From Sesamum alatum (taxonomy: Eukaryota; Streptophyta; Magnoliopsida; Lamiales; Pedaliaceae), in assembly GCA_034509735.1 (NCBI GenBank), contig JACGWO010000012.1:1178001-1242000 (forward strand): a DNA stretch of 64,000 bases, written 5' to 3'. The notes under the pieces were generated by a model. That model had not been told where the DNA came from and did not search any database. It saw only the letters and a program-made list of their open reading frames with translations. Positions 1 through 11,184 of this stretch are shown here, piece by piece. Within the stretch, counting starts at the first letter, position 1, and every line of letters begins with the position of its first letter. A program made the position numbers and the translations under genes.

Positions 1-1369
1 TCGGAGCCGGCGGTTCAAGGACCGGGGCTGGCCGTTCTTGAGGTTGTCTTTCATGCCTAGCATGTTGGACTCCTCGAGGTTGGTCAGCCCTTCGGCTGTC
101 TATCCTGAATCCTCTAAGTGAGGGTTCCGTGGCTACCTCTGATGGCTGGATTCCATCACTTGATTCCTCAAGGATCAGCTCATCTGGTTGGATATCCTCC
201 GGGAAGCCTTGCTCCAAGAATACTGCATTCCTTGAAACAAATACCTTTTGTTCCAAGGGGTCATAAAAGTAATAACCCGCAGTTTCTTTAGGGTATCCAA
301 CGAACCTGCATAAGTTAGACCTGGATTCTAGCTTATCTCCCACTAACCTCTTGACGTATGCGGGCTACCCCACACTTTCAAGTAGTTGTAGGACACAGGC
401 TTGCCGTGCCATATCTCATATAACGTTTGGGTCAATGCACTGGTAGGCGCCAAATTCAACAATTTGGCTGCCGTTTCTAGTGCATAGCCCCAAAAGGATA
501 AGGGCAATTTGGTAAAACTCATCATGGACCGCACCATGTCCAACAGGGTTCGATTCCTCCTTTCAGAGACACCATTTAATTGCGGTGTTCCGGGAGGTGT
601 CCATTTTGATATTATACCATGTTCTTTTAGATAATCTAGGAACTCGGTACTAAGGTATTCACCGCCTCGGTCTGACCGTAGGACTTTAATTTTGCAGTTG
701 GTCTGGTTCTCCACTTCAAGTCTGAATTCTTTAAACCTCTCAAGAGCTTCAAACTTATACCTTATTAGGTAAACATAACCATACCGTGAATGATCATCGG
801 TAAAGGTTATGAAGTAGGAGAACCCACCTCGGGCCTGCGTCCTTAGTGGTCCACATACGTCTGTATGGACCAAGTCCAACAGACCTGTGGCAAGCCTGCT
901 TGTCCTACAAAGGGCTTCTTGGTCATTTTCCCTCTTAGACAGGATTCACAAGTTGGTAGATCACTCAAGTCCCCAACCTCTAGGTTCTTTGAGTCTACCA
1001 ACCTTTTCATCCTATCTTGGGATATGTGACCTAGCCTAGCGTGCCACAGTCGTGTGTTCCCGTTATTATCTAATTTTCGTTTGTGTTGAGCGTTAAGAAC
1101 GAAGTTCGTTTGTTGCAAGATATAGAGCCCGTTATTTAATGTACCAAGCAAATGAGCAATTCCACACCTCATCAAATAAAAGCAATTTTATTGATTCTAA
1201 ACTCATAACCACTATTGTCCAACAATGGAATGGAAATGATGTTTTTAATAATACTAGGTACAAAATAAACTTGCTCTAATTCTATGCTAATGCTATCACT
1301 AATCACTAGAGTGGCGGATCCTACTGCTTCTGCCGAGATGGCCTTGCCATTCCCAAGCTTCAGGATCAT
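1..1369 (-). pseudogene. pol: pol of element 1: protease tail, GAG-pre-integrase, integrase
   Basis: Three frames follow one another. 1172-1369 is the protease tail (MILKLGNGKAISAEAVGS). 843-1175 is the GAG-pre-integrase/HHCC region (HARLGHISQDRM, then CESCLRGKM). 343-879 is the integrase core. The core keeps all three expected acidic residues: D in LVHTDVCGPL, D in LRSDRGGEY and E in NGVSERRN. A one-base loss near 361 (GCGGGCTACC against GCGGGGCTACC in sister copies) shifts the frame into the C-terminal part. Bases 1-342 hold the variable linker before RT. The pieces clearly formed one polyprotein; the integrase core is the best-preserved part. Confidence 0.88.
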
Positions 1370-1376
1370 GTCCCCG

Positions 1377-2360
1377 CTACCCAGTTTTCTGCTTCTTTTT
1401 CAACACCTGCAAGTCATTGCAAATGTGAGCTCCACAGCCGGTATCTAATACCCAAGAGGCAGAATTAGTGACCATATTAACCTCAATCACATAGATACCT
1501 TGGTTCGAGAAGAGTTTGGGGCACTCTCTCTTCCAATGCCCTTTCTCACGGCAGTTGATACATACGTCATATGCCTTCGACTGTTGCTCGGAGACAACCT
1601 TTCCCTTTCCTTTGCCTTTCCCCTCTTTGGCAATGGGAACACTCTTAGTGTTCGTAGCTGCTTTGACAGCCTTTCCCTTTCCTTTCTTCTTTTTCCAACG
1701 TCCGGCACCTTTGCCTTTCGTCTTGGAAGTTGAAGCATCTCCAAACAATACCGAAGGCGTGGATTTCTTAGTCGTTGCCTCGTATTGCACCAACATATTG
1801 ATCAACTCATGAATGCCCTTCTCAAGTGCGTTCATGTTGTAGTTGACGATAAATTGGTCAAAGGAGGGCGGGAGTGACTGAAGGATCACATCTATGTACG
1901 TTTCATTATCGAGACCTGACTTTAGGTCCTCGAGCTTTTCCACCAGGGTAAGCATTTCAATCCCGTGCTCTTGTACAGAGGATCCTTCTGTCATGTTAGT
2001 TCCAAAGAACGCCTTGGTCGCTACATACCTAGTATGCCGGTCCGGGACTGCATAACAATCCTTAAGGCGAGCCATTATGGAAGGGACGTCGTCTTGCCTT
2101 TCATATTGCTTCTGAATCTCATTCCTCATTGAAGTAAGTATGATGCTACGGACCTTCCGGTTATCCTTATGCCAAGTCTCGAACATCTCACGTTCTTCTG
2201 GCGTGGATCCTTCCGGCAAGGTCCTAGGGAGAGGCTCGTCCATGACGTAGCCTTGGTTCTCGTAATCTAGGACTATCCTTAGATTGCGCAACTAGTCGTT
2301 GTAATTTGTTCCATTGAATTTGTTTGTCTCAAGAATGGTTTAAAGTGGGTTCTTAGACAT
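1377..2360 (-). pseudogene. gag: gag of element 1 (capsid-like plus zinc knuckle), two early stops
   Basis: Copia Gag, the protein that packages element RNA. The start MSKNPL at 2360 matches the other copies, but codons 7 and 23 are TAA and TAG. The open stretch resumes at 2291 and runs 304 codons to 1377. It contains the Retrotran_gag_2-like region (LRNLRIVLDYENQGYVMDE), a Lys/Gly-rich basic linker, the CCHC knuckle CINCREKGHWKREC, and then the protease start WVLDTGCGAHIC with the catalytic DTG. The frame is lost near 1377. The downstream protease tail lies in another frame at 1172-1369. Confident as a relic. Confidence 0.9.
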
Positions 2361-2740
2361 TTTTTAAAATCTACATTTAGAAGACAGCGCGCGATTAGCA
2401 GAAAATAAAAGATAGTGGTTTGATAAAAAATAATTAAATGCTTGGTCTTTAGTCATTTAATCCTCCCACTATTCATACGAAAACACGGTACTCTCAAACA
2501 TGATTTTCGGAAAATCATTTCCTAGTGGGCTTGGGATCCACAGCGATTTTTTTCATACCCCGCTTTTACGATTCGTATGGAAAAGATTCTGTGGGAGGTA
2601 TTCCATACCATTCTCGTTCCACGAGATTCCCAAGATTATTGCCTCACCCTTTCACATGATCCCGAGGACTCCAAGCGAATCATGCTAATTGGGCGTTAGA
2701 CCCAACCCAATCGACTGAGCCACAGACCCACTGATACCCC

Positions 2741-2830
2741 CACGACTCGTGAGACAGGTAACAGCAGCCCATTTTTCGTTCATGACATGGTGCAGCTTCT
2801 TTTAAGTACAATAACGTGCCACGACTCGTG
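2741..2830 (-). promoter_or_regulatory. Pair of leader dyads CACGACTCGTG
   Basis: CACGA-N-TCGTG occurs at 2741-2751 and again at 2820-2830, each followed by AGAC. The same pair occurs in the element 7 leader (48452-48462 and 48534-48544), and one intact plus one altered copy occur in element 2 (14443-14453; CACGGCTCGTG near 22574). Perfect arms around one base could form a loop in RNA or bind a dimeric protein. The role is unknown. Confidence 0.5.
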
Positions 2831-3897
2831 AGACCACGCTATTGACCTAAAACAGCTTCCTCACTATGCCATGGATTGGAAGGCATGGACAAACTCCTAG
2901 AGTTCATGTCCATTTTGTCTAGGGTCTACTATTTCAACATTGGTCCAACCAATGTGAGAGTAGTAAATGACCGAGATCTCATAATAAATAAACATTCACA
3001 CATTCATCCATAATGCGTAAATTAAACCATCCATAGCAGTTATATGATAAATAAAAAACCCATTCATCCATCATAATAACCACATGCAAAATTAAAGCCT
3101 AGCACGCCCCTGTTGGATAATCACGAGCCCGAATCCTATGCGACCCACTGAGCCCGCAGTGGATCTATGGTCAATCTAGGGTTGGTCCTATACTATTACA
3201 TTAATAGTAACCCAATCATTATGCTGATGGGCCTTGGTCTCTTTTCTCTTTCTTCACTTCATGGAAAACTTCAAGGGAGCTCCCGTCTGGGCTCTCCATG
3301 TGGTCCTTCCTTCTTCTCCACCAATTATAAAAATAGAAACCTCACTCCTAATCTACTCTCATTACATATTAAAATAGAAACCACGGCAAAAACCCGGGGG
3401 GAGTACATAAGGAGGGAGGTAGAATGCCTTATTATTCCAAGGCAACTAGAAAGAGAGAAGGATAAAGCAGTAACAGAGGCACACAGGCCCAACAGAAAAT
3501 TAAACCATACATTCGGTCTAGGGCTCGTGATCATCCATTTCTATCCAACACACATAATCACATGATCTAATCGCATAATTACAATATACCAACAATTCAT
3601 GATTTCCAATCATAATCATTCAAGATAAGAAATAAATGAACATGTGCGTAACGTGTGAAAAAATAAAACACAAATATTGGTAACAGTATTTTCTCGTTTT
3701 AGGAAAACCTTTCCTCATTATTTTAAGTAAAATAACCCCGGGATTCCAAATCCAATATATTTTACTCCTAAAATAATGTCTTTAAAAAAATTAGGCAAAA
3801 TTGAACCCAAAAAACGAATTTTTCAGAATTAATTCAAAATTAAAACTGAAAATAAATTAAAAAATAAAAAGAAAACAATACTAGGGTTTAAAACCCT

Positions 3898-4345
3898 AGT
3901 AGCAGCACCGGCCGCCGCCGCCGGCAGCAGCCTGTGGGCGTGTGCACAGGGCAGCAGGCTCAGCCTGCCGCCCCTGCGCGCGCGCAGGCCCCTACCTGCT
4001 TGCGCGCGCGCCTGGCCGGCAGCGTGCTGCGCGGCCTGGTGTTCTGGCAGGCCGTCGCGCACACGCTCCCCTGCCTCGTGCGCGCGCTGGCCTGCTGCTT
4101 GCCAGCCGCGCTCCTACGCCTGCGCAGTGCGCGCGCGCAGACACCTTCGTCTGCGTGCGCGAGCGCCTGGCAGCACCGCCTGGTGCTCGTCCGCGCAACC
4201 GCGCGCGCGCGCGCCTGGAGGCGCCGCCCTGTGTGTGCGCTGTCCCTGCGCGACCGGCTCAGCGGGCGCGCGCAGGCTTCCCTTGCTTGTGCGCGTCTGC
4301 CCTGCCGGCAGCGCATGGCTGCGCGCTGGCCGGTTGCGGTGTTTC
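3898..4345. other. GC- and CpG-rich block in the element 1 leader
   Basis: A roughly 450-bp island dominated by GCGCGC, CTGCC and GGCC words inside otherwise AT-rich DNA. Quasi-repeated pieces such as GCAGGCCCCTACCTGC and CGCGCGCGC recur. Long open frames on both strands (177 and 169 codons on plus, 118 on minus) come from the lack of AT-rich stop codons and show no protein family. Related blocks lie at about 23620-23800 (element 2) and at 49500-49542 plus 51554-51620 (element 7). It could fold into strong RNA structure. Confidence 0.7.
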
Positions 4346-4543
4346 TCGTTTTCCGTTCAATTTTTCCAACCCGTTTCCCAAGAAAAAACAGAAAAATACC
4401 AATTTTCAGAGATTCACACGAATTGAAAGCAATAAAACGACATGCTTTTAATAATCAAGAAAATTAAGATTTAATTAAAACATGCCAAAACCACGTTTCA
4501 TGCTTAAAACGCACATAAATCCTAGGCCTATACACCGAACCGG

Positions 4544-4555
4544 GCTCTGATACCA
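4544..4555 (-). promoter_or_regulatory. Primer-binding site of element 1
   Basis: Minus strand reads TGGTATCAGAGC, the plant copia PBS complementary to the 3' end of initiator Met-tRNA. It is separated by one base from the LTR end (CTTTCA at 4557-4562, minus) and followed by CCGG. It fixes the 5' LTR/leader boundary and the orientation. Confidence 0.95.
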
Positions 4556-4556
4556 C

Positions 4557-6520
4557 TGAAAGAATATGTGGATCGTCCCGGAAAAATTGCACGAATGCGG
4601 AAGCGCGGTATAAAATAAAATAGCGGAATTTAAAACATGCTTTTAAATTAAAGAACACATTTCATGAGGTGTGCCCTTGAAATTTCTCAGGTGTTCGGTG
4701 TATCTCATGAATAAATAACATGTAAGCAATCATGGAGGCCATTGGGTTGAAAAATAAAAGAGGCGAAAACATAAACTGAGACCTACCCGTTGTCGTTTTC
4801 GTCTTCAACGGCTACACGCGTTGTTCCCCGTTTTACACCAAGATCTCGTTCTTGAGACCCTCCAAATCGTGACACACGATCCACCCACGTATCTTGCACG
4901 TCGTGCTAGCAACGAACAAGTATGAATTTTTGGAGTAGATGAATCAACAACACGTTATGAATTAACGGTATTGATTCATCAATGTTCTAATGTTCCAAGA
5001 ACAAAAGAACAAGAATTATTTTCTTGCTAAGAGAGAGAGGGGGCGAACGAGAGGGGAGAGGGAGAAAGTTGTGTGTGTGTTGGAATTTCATCATCCTTCA
5101 AAAGGTGCAAGGCTAGGGGTTTATATAGAGGAGGAGTTTAATCCTCTTTAAACTCCAACTCTTTAGAAGCTTAATTTGACTAGGATTTTGACCTAGTCAA
5201 AAGTCCTAGTCAAAGTAGAATTTGACCTTGTCAAATTCAATCCTAGCCTTTCATCTCTCCCATTAAATTAATTTAATGGAATATTTAAATCCTATTAAAT
5301 ATTTCAAAAGGCCAAATAAATATAATAAATAAATATTAATATTTATTCTAGGCCCATTAAATTAATTCCCTTAATAAATCCAATTTATTAATTTAATTCC
5401 CTTTACCAAATAGAAGGAATTAATTCTCCAAGAAAATATAGGACCCGATTAAATCCAATTTAATCATTCCTTTACTCCAACATTTAATTCCAAATTAAAT
5501 ACTAAGTGTGTGTGGATAGTGTGTGACTCTTTAGGTTCACCTTTCAGCTAGACTTGGTCGGATTCCTAGAATCCGTCCGTTACCATGGGTGGCCATCTAG
5601 CAACGGTCCATGGCACTAGAGACTAGGTGAAATATTCAGGGATGAACATTTAGGCTCTAACAGTACACTTGTCCTTCTGTCTTCGGTCTCATCACTTAGG
5701 GTCTAGGGCACGGAAAATGCAGGTACCCATTTTAGACCTAAGTGTCGGTCTGTCCTTACTAAACGCCGCAAGGGAAACCTTCCCTTCTGTTCAGTTACTG
5801 TGGCCACAGATTTTAGGGACAAGACACAGAGCATACATGAGACTCAACTGTCAATGCCTTTTGACAGGAGACAGATCCTTTCTTGGAAACTACTGTCACG
5901 CTGTACACCAGAGCTGCACTAGACATGGCTTATGACTTCTCAAGAGTATTTTGGCAATCTCTCACCATATCTAAGATACAGACCTAATGTACAGGTAAAC
6001 TCAGTAGTTCCTCAAGTCAAAGGACTTGACCTGTACCGTTGGAACCAGGAATACACGTCGTACCTTGCTGACCATACTCAAGGTCCTCCGTAAGACGGTT
6101 CCCGCGAGTCACCTCAGTCAGCTACTTCCTAGCATGCTAACCCACTAACACTGCTTAGACGACCTTCGTCACCCATCGATGAAATACAACAGCAGATGCT
6201 TAGTGCAATTCTCAAGGGGAATCTCGGTACCCATTTTCGAGATTCCTTGACTCGGAGATTTCCGAACTGATTCGGTAAGACTGATTTCATGGACCTACCT
6301 CCAAGCGTAGTCACAGTCCCCGAAATTGATTCTCAGTCCGTGGGCTTTGTTTGCGTAGTGAACAGATATGTAATAGCAGATATAAGTGAACGTAAACAAA
6401 GTGTTGTCATATGAATTTTCACTTCTTTATTCATAAATGATTTATCAAACACCTGAAATTGTCGAGACATAGGTTACATATTCCCGCCAAAATTGGCTTA
6501 CATGGTCACCTATTCTAACA
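4557..6520 (-). repeat. 5' LTR of element 1, alpha type
   Basis: 1964 bp. On the minus strand it begins TGTTAGAATAGGTGACC (6520) and ends CTTTCA (4557). It carries the block shared by all LTRs here (about 5521-5661), W-box repeats with a TATA box, and a CT/GT-rich stretch after the TATA box. No coding role. An 88-codon antisense ORF at 5669-5935 recurs in other alpha LTRs but has no recognisable domain. Confidence 0.92.
5119..5236 (-). promoter_or_regulatory. Putative LTR promoter: TATA box with W-box cluster
   Basis: On the minus strand CTCTATATAAAC (5119-5130) lies just downstream of a cluster (5173-5236) of TTGAC/GTCAA cores in direct and inverted order, including TTTGACTAGGTCAAA-like pairs. 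TTGAC(C/T) is the W-box core bound by WRKY factors. Stress-responsive U3 regions are known for copia elements such as Tnt1 and Tto1. Activity here is inferred. Confidence 0.6.
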
Positions 6521-6997
6521 AAGTTTGCGCTTATAGACCCACTTACAGCCAACTGGCTTATCACCTTTCAGTGGGTCTACAAGTCTCCTGACTTGGTTCT
6601 CACTCATGGAATCCATTTCGGTTTTTATGGCCTCAAGCCATTTCTCAGAGTCGATGTCAGACATCGCTTCTCCGTATGTCTTAGGATCGTTATCCAGTAG
6701 ACTAGTCGTATTTAGAAAGCCATATCTCACTGGAGGTCTGGACTTTCTAGTTGACCTACGGAGAACGGGAACGTCAGTGGTGACTGTGGGCGCTGACTGT
6801 ATAGGAGCTGGCGGTTCAGGTATCGGGGTTGGCCTTTCTTGAGGCTGTCCTTCATGCCTAGCATGCTGGACTTCTCGAGGTTGGTCAGCCCTTCGGGTAT
6901 CCATCCTGAATCCTCTAAGTGAGGAATCCGCGGCTACCTCTGATGACTGGTTTCCATCATTTGATTCCTCAAGGATCAGTTTATCAGGTTGGATATC
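6521..6997 (-). pseudogene. pol: Integrase-RT linker and RT start of element 2
   Basis: The frame at 6521-6904 encodes the variable linker (PVLRRSTRKSRPPVRYGFL) and the conserved start of RT (MSDIDSEKWLEAIKTEMDSM, then [12 protein letters not shown]), where element 1 breaks in. The integrase C-terminal frame above it ends at 6998 with a stop after EQGFP, and 6905-6997 holds the remaining linker. No RT catalytic motif is present in this piece. Confidence 0.82.
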
Positions 6998-7645
6998 CTA
7001 TGGAAAGCCTTGTTCCAAGAACACTGTGTTCCTTGAAACGAATACCTTTTGTTCCAAGGGGTCACAAAAGTAATAACCTGCAGTTTCTTTAGGGTATCCA
7101 ACGAACCTGCATAAGCTAGACCTGGATTCTAGCTTATCTCCCACTAACCTCTTGACGTATGCGGGGCTACCCCACACTTTCAAGTAGTTGTAGGATGCAG
7201 GCTTGCCGTGCCATATTTCATATGGCATTTGGGTCATTACACTGGTTGGCGTCAAGTTTAACAATTTGGCCGTTGTTTCCAATGTGTAGCCCCAAAAGGA
7301 CAAGGGCAATATGGTAAAATTCATCATAGATTAAACCATGTCCATCAGGGTTCGATTCCTCCTTTCAGAGACACCATTCAACTGTGGTGTCCCGGGAGGT
7401 GTCCATTCTGAAATTATACCATTTTTCTTTTAGATAATTAAGGAACTCAGTACTAAGGTATTCTCCGCCTCGGTTTGACCGTAGGACTTTAATTTTATAG
7501 TTGGTTTGGTTCTCAACTTCAAGTCTGAATTCTTTAAACCTCTCAAGAGCTTCAAACTTGTACCTCATCAGGTATACATAATCATACCGTGAATGGTCAT
7601 CGATGAAGGTTATGAAGTAGGAGAACCCACCTCGGGCCTGCGTCC
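6998..7645 (-). pseudogene. pol: Integrase of element 2, frameshifted
   Basis: Integrase core and C-terminal part in two frames: 7365-7568 (FKEFRLEVENQTNYK to NYLKEK) and 6998-7327 (SFWGYTLETTAKLLN to NTVFLEQGFP). The second catalytic Asp is replaced: LRSNRGGEY instead of LRSDRGGEY. This fits a C-to-T change on the other strand. A further frameshift lies near 7425, at the run of A/T after YLKE. Integrase would be inactive. Confidence 0.85.
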
Positions 7646-9163
7646 TTAGTGGTCCACATGCGTCTGTATGACCAAGTCCAACAGACTTGTGGCAAGCCTG
7701 CTTTGTCCTACAAAGAGCTTCTTGGTCATTTTCCCTCTTAGACAGGATTCACAAGTTGGTAGCTCACTGAAGTCCCCTACCTCTAGGTTCTTTGAGTCTA
7801 TCAATTTCTTCATCCTGTCTTGGGATATGTGACCTAGCCTAGCGTGCCACAGTCGTGCGTTCCCGTTGTTATCTATTTTACGTTTGTGTTGAGCGTTAAA
7901 AACGAAGTTCGTTTGTTGTAAGATATTGAGCCCATTATTAAGTGTACCAAGCAGATGAGCAATTCCACACCTCATCAAATAAAAGCAATTTTTATTGATC
8001 ATATACTCATATCTACTATTGTCTAACAACGGAATGGAAATGATGTTTTTAATCATACTAGGTACATAATAAACTAGCTCTAACTCTATACTAATACGAT
8101 CACTAACTACTAGAGTGGTGGATCCTACTGCTTCTGCCGAGATGGCCTTGCCATTCCCAAGCTTCAGGATCATATCCCCGCTACCCAGTTTTTTGCTTCT
8201 TTTCAGCACCTGCAAATCATTGCAAATGTGAGCTCCACAGCCGGTATCTAATACCCAAGAGGCAGAGTTAGTGACCATATTAACCTCAATCACAAATATA
8301 CCTTGGTTCGAGAGGAGTTTGGGGCATTCCCTTTTCCAATGCCCTTTCTCACGGCAAATGGTACATATGTCATATGCCCTCGACTGTTGCTTGGAGACAA
8401 CCTTTCCCTTACCTTCGCCTTTCCCCTCTTTGGCAATGGGAACACTCTTAGTGTTTGTAGCTGCTTTGACGACTTTTCCCTTCCCTTTCTTCCTTTTCCA
8501 ACGTCCGGCACCCTTGCCTTTTGTCTTGGAAGTTGAAGCACCTCCAAACAATACCGAAGGCGTGGACGTTTTGGTCGTTGCCTCGTATTGCACCAATATA
8601 TTGATTAACTCGTGAATGCCCTTCTCAAGTGCGTTCATTTTATAGTTAACAATAAATTGGTCGAAGGAGGGTGGGAGAGACTGAAGGATCATATCTATGT
8701 ACGTCTCGTTATCGAGGCCTGCCTTTAAGTCCTCCAGCTTTTCCACCAAGGTAAGCATTTTACCCCCGTGCTCTTGTACAGAGGATCCTTCGGTCATTTT
8801 GGTTCCAAAGAACGCCTTAGTCGCGACATACCTAGTATGCCGGTCCGGGACTGCATAGCAATCCTTAAGGCGAGCCATAATGGAAGGGACATCGTCTAGC
8901 CTTTCATATTGCTTTTGAATCTCATTCGTCATTGAAGCAAGTATGACGCTACAGACCTTTCGGTTATCATTATGCCAAGTCTCGAACGTCTCACGTTGTT
9001 CTGGCGTGGATCCTTTTGGTAAGGTCCTAGGGAGAGGCTCGTCCATGACATAGCCTTGGTTCTCGTAATCTAGGACTATCCTGAGATTGCGCAACCAATC
9101 GTTGTAATTTGTTCCATTAAATTTGTTTGTCTCAAGTATGGTTGATAGTGGGCTCTTAGACAT
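7646..9163 (-). pseudogene. gag: gag - protease - GAG-pre-integrase of element 2 (505 codons open)
   Basis: One open frame from ATG 9163 (MSKSPLSTILETNKFNG). In order: Gag capsid-like region (residues ~10-200); basic Lys/Gly linker; CCHC knuckle CTICREKGHWKREC (~270); protease with WVLDTGCGAHIC (~308) and LKLGNGKAISAEA; GAG-pre-integrase and HHCC region (HARLGHISQDRM, CESCLRGKM, ~435-490). It runs out in a frameshift near 7650 just where integrase begins (DLVIQTHVDH). This is the longest uninterrupted Copia-A reading frame in the window and a useful reference for the family. As pol it is dead. Confidence 0.9.
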
Positions 9164-9539
9164 TTTAAATCTACATTTAAAAATAGAGTTCGCGATCAGC
9201 AGAATTTAAAAGATGGAAGTTTGATAAATAATAAAATTCTTGGTCTTTAGTCATTTAATGCTCCCACTATTTATACGAAAACACGATACTCTCAAACGTT
9301 GTTTTCGGGAAACCTTTTCCTAGTGGGCTTGGTATCCACAGCGAATTTTTTCATACCCTGCTTTTACGATTCGCATGGGAAGAATCTTGTGGGAGGTATG
9401 CCATACCATTCTCGTTCCACGAGATTCCCAAGATTATTGCCTCACCCTTTCACATGATCCCGATGACTCCAAGCGAATCATGCTAATCGAGCGTTAGACC
9501 CGACCCAATCAACCGAATCATAGACCCGCTGCTACCTCC
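9164..9539 (-). other. Leader of element 2, gag-proximal part
   Basis: Non-coding leader matching 2361-2740 of element 1, including the stretch around CCTAGTGGGCTTGG and TCCCAAGATTATTGCCTCACC. It ends at CCTCC (9535-9539), the target duplication of element 3. Confidence 0.85.
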
Positions 9540-11184
9540 TGTTAGAACAGGTGACCAGAAAGTCAATGGTATTGGCTGTTCTGAGAACCATTCGTCAATC
9601 TATGAACAAGTAATATTATGTTAATGAATGTAGTAAGGATTCATAGGCATGAGTTTGTTGTACTTACTGCTTGCATCGTTACAATGTCACAACAAACGCC
9701 TACAGACTAAAATAACATTTCGGGAAATTGGAACTATGCTTGGAGGTAGGTTCATGAAATCAGTTTCGCCGAATCAGTCTGAAATACTCCAAGTCAAAGG
9801 AATCTCGAGACAGGGCATCGAGAATCCATTTGAGACTTGCACTAAGCATCTGCTGTCGTGTTTCATCGACGGGTGACGAGGATCGTCTAAGCAGTGTTAG
9901 TGGGTCGGCCTGCAGGGGAGCGGCCGACTGAGGTGACTCGCGGGAATCGTCGTATGGAAGCTACTCGGGCTTGGTCGGTATGACTCGTATTCCCGGTTCC
10001 GATAGTACGGGATTAGTCCTCGGACTTGAGGATCACGGCAGTCCCCTACATACTAAGGCTGTATCTTGGATCTGGTGAAATTTGACCGATTATATCACAT
10101 GGTCATCATAAGCCTCGTCCAGTGCAGTCGGAGTATGTAAGAACGGTGAATTCTAAGATAGGATCTGTCCCCTGTCAAAGGATTTGACAGCAAGATCTCC
10201 TATGCGCTCGGAGATGGTTTAGACTCACAAAGTCTATGGCCATAGCACTTGATGTAGTGGGAAAGGATTTCCTATGTCGAGTTAAACCTATCTCGAGCAT
10301 TATGCATAGTTGCCTAGTCAAGGATGGGAACCGACCCCTAGACTAAAGGCCGGGAGACAGGCGACAGTAGGACCGTACCCGTACATATCGAGCGTCGGTA
10401 GAACCGCAGCTGCGTATAACTCGGAGCCTAAATGTTCACACCATAAATTCACCTAGTCTCTAGTGCCATGGACAGTTGCTAGATGGCCACCTATGGTAAC
10501 GGACTCCTTTAGTTATGAAATAACATGAAGTAGGTCCAAGTCTAGCTGAAAGGTGAACCTAAAGAGTCACACTCGCTACACCAAATGAAAGGGAATTAAT
10601 TTGAAATTAATTCCGGGAGAAGGTTTAATTTAATGGAATTAAATTACACTTCTTGGAGATTCAAGCCTCGATGGATTATTTGGAATAATCAGGCTTGAGT
10701 TCATAAATTAGATTTATGAATTTTATAAAGCATGGGCTTTCCTTTTAATTAGATTAAAAGGGTGAATTAATTAATTAGTGGGCTTGGTATATTAAATAGG
10801 ATTTAATATAAAGTCCATGGGACTATTTAATTTAAAATTAAATAATCCCATTCTATGGAATTAATTAATGGACTTGGTATATTAAATAGGATTTAATATA
10901 AAGTCCATGGGACTATTTAATTTAGAATTAAATAAGTCCTTTCCATTAGTTAATTAATGGGCTTAGTACATTAAATATGATTTAATATAAAGTCCATGGG
11001 AATATTTAATTTAGAATTAAATAAATCCCATTCCATAAAAGCCCATCAAAATGGATGGACAAGATTTAATCAAGGGAATGATGAGATGAAGGGCCATGAT
11101 TAATTTGACTTAATCAAAGCCTAGTTTGACTAGGATTTTGACTAGTCAAAGTGTGTCTCTTTGGAAGAGTTTGAGAAGGAATAG
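9540..11184 (+). repeat. Truncated 5' LTR of element 3, beta type
   Basis: Starts TGTTAGAACAGGTGACCAG and follows the 3' LTR copy until GGAATAG at 11184, where the 3' copy continues to the TATA box and this one jumps into pol-derived sequence. About 560 bp of LTR end is missing. It keeps the shared LTR block (~10431-10572), the 89-bp repeats and the W-box-like cluster (~11100-11152) but has no TATA box. Confidence 0.88.
10780..11040 (+). repeat. Three tandem units of ~89 bp in the beta LTR
   Basis: Units start at GGCTTGGTATATTAAATAGG (~10781), GACTTGGTATATTAAATAGG (~10871) and GGCTTAGTACATTAAATATG (~10960). Each contains ATAAAGTCCATGGGA and TTTAATTTA(A/G)AATTAAAT. Very AT-rich. The same triplet occurs in the 3' LTR. 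Confidence 0.8.

Larger units (their letters stand above)
2361..4543 (-). other. Untranslated leader of element 1
   Basis: About 2.18 kb between PBS and gag with no copia coding sequence. It holds, from gag outwards, an AT-rich stretch, two palindromic dyads (2741-2830), a moderately conserved section with short non-coding ORFs, and a very GC-rich block at 3898-4345. The same sections recur in the leaders of elements 2 and 7, so the whole leader belongs to the family rather than being a foreign insertion. Packaging or translation functions are possible but not shown. Confidence 0.8.
1..6520 (-). mobile_element. Copia element 1 (Copia-A), 5' part, nested in element 2
   Basis: Minus-strand Ty1/copia retrotransposon cut by the left edge of the window. 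Reading down the coordinates it has a 5' alpha LTR (6520-4557), PBS (4555-4544), a leader of about 2.2 kb, gag from 2360, protease, integrase and the linker before RT. RT, RNase H and the 3' LTR would lie outside the window. Its outer LTR end at 6520 directly abuts element 2 RT sequence (the WVYKRKL stretch), so element 1 inserted into element 2. The expected 5-bp duplication would be AAGTT at 6521-6525, but its partner is off the window. Stops and frameshifts show it is not autonomous. Confidence 0.9.

Noticed and set aside
1500..1812. Plus-strand ORFs opposite gag in elements 1, 2, 4 and 7
   Set aside because: They mirror the Lys/Gly-rich gag linker on the other strand and shift with it. 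No independent support.
3934..4467. Long ORFs on both strands in the GC-rich block as possible genes
   Set aside because: They overlap on opposite strands, are made of low-complexity Ala/Arg/Cys runs, and arise because GC-rich DNA lacks stop codons. No domain and no conserved frame between leaders.
4544..4555. TGGTATCAGAGC as part of a tRNA gene
   Set aside because: It is a primer-binding site next to an LTR end; no cloverleaf sequence surrounds it.
5669..5935. 88-codon ORF as a host or element gene
   Set aside because: It lies antisense within an LTR and is shared only because the LTR copies are related. It is listed as a low-interest finding instead.
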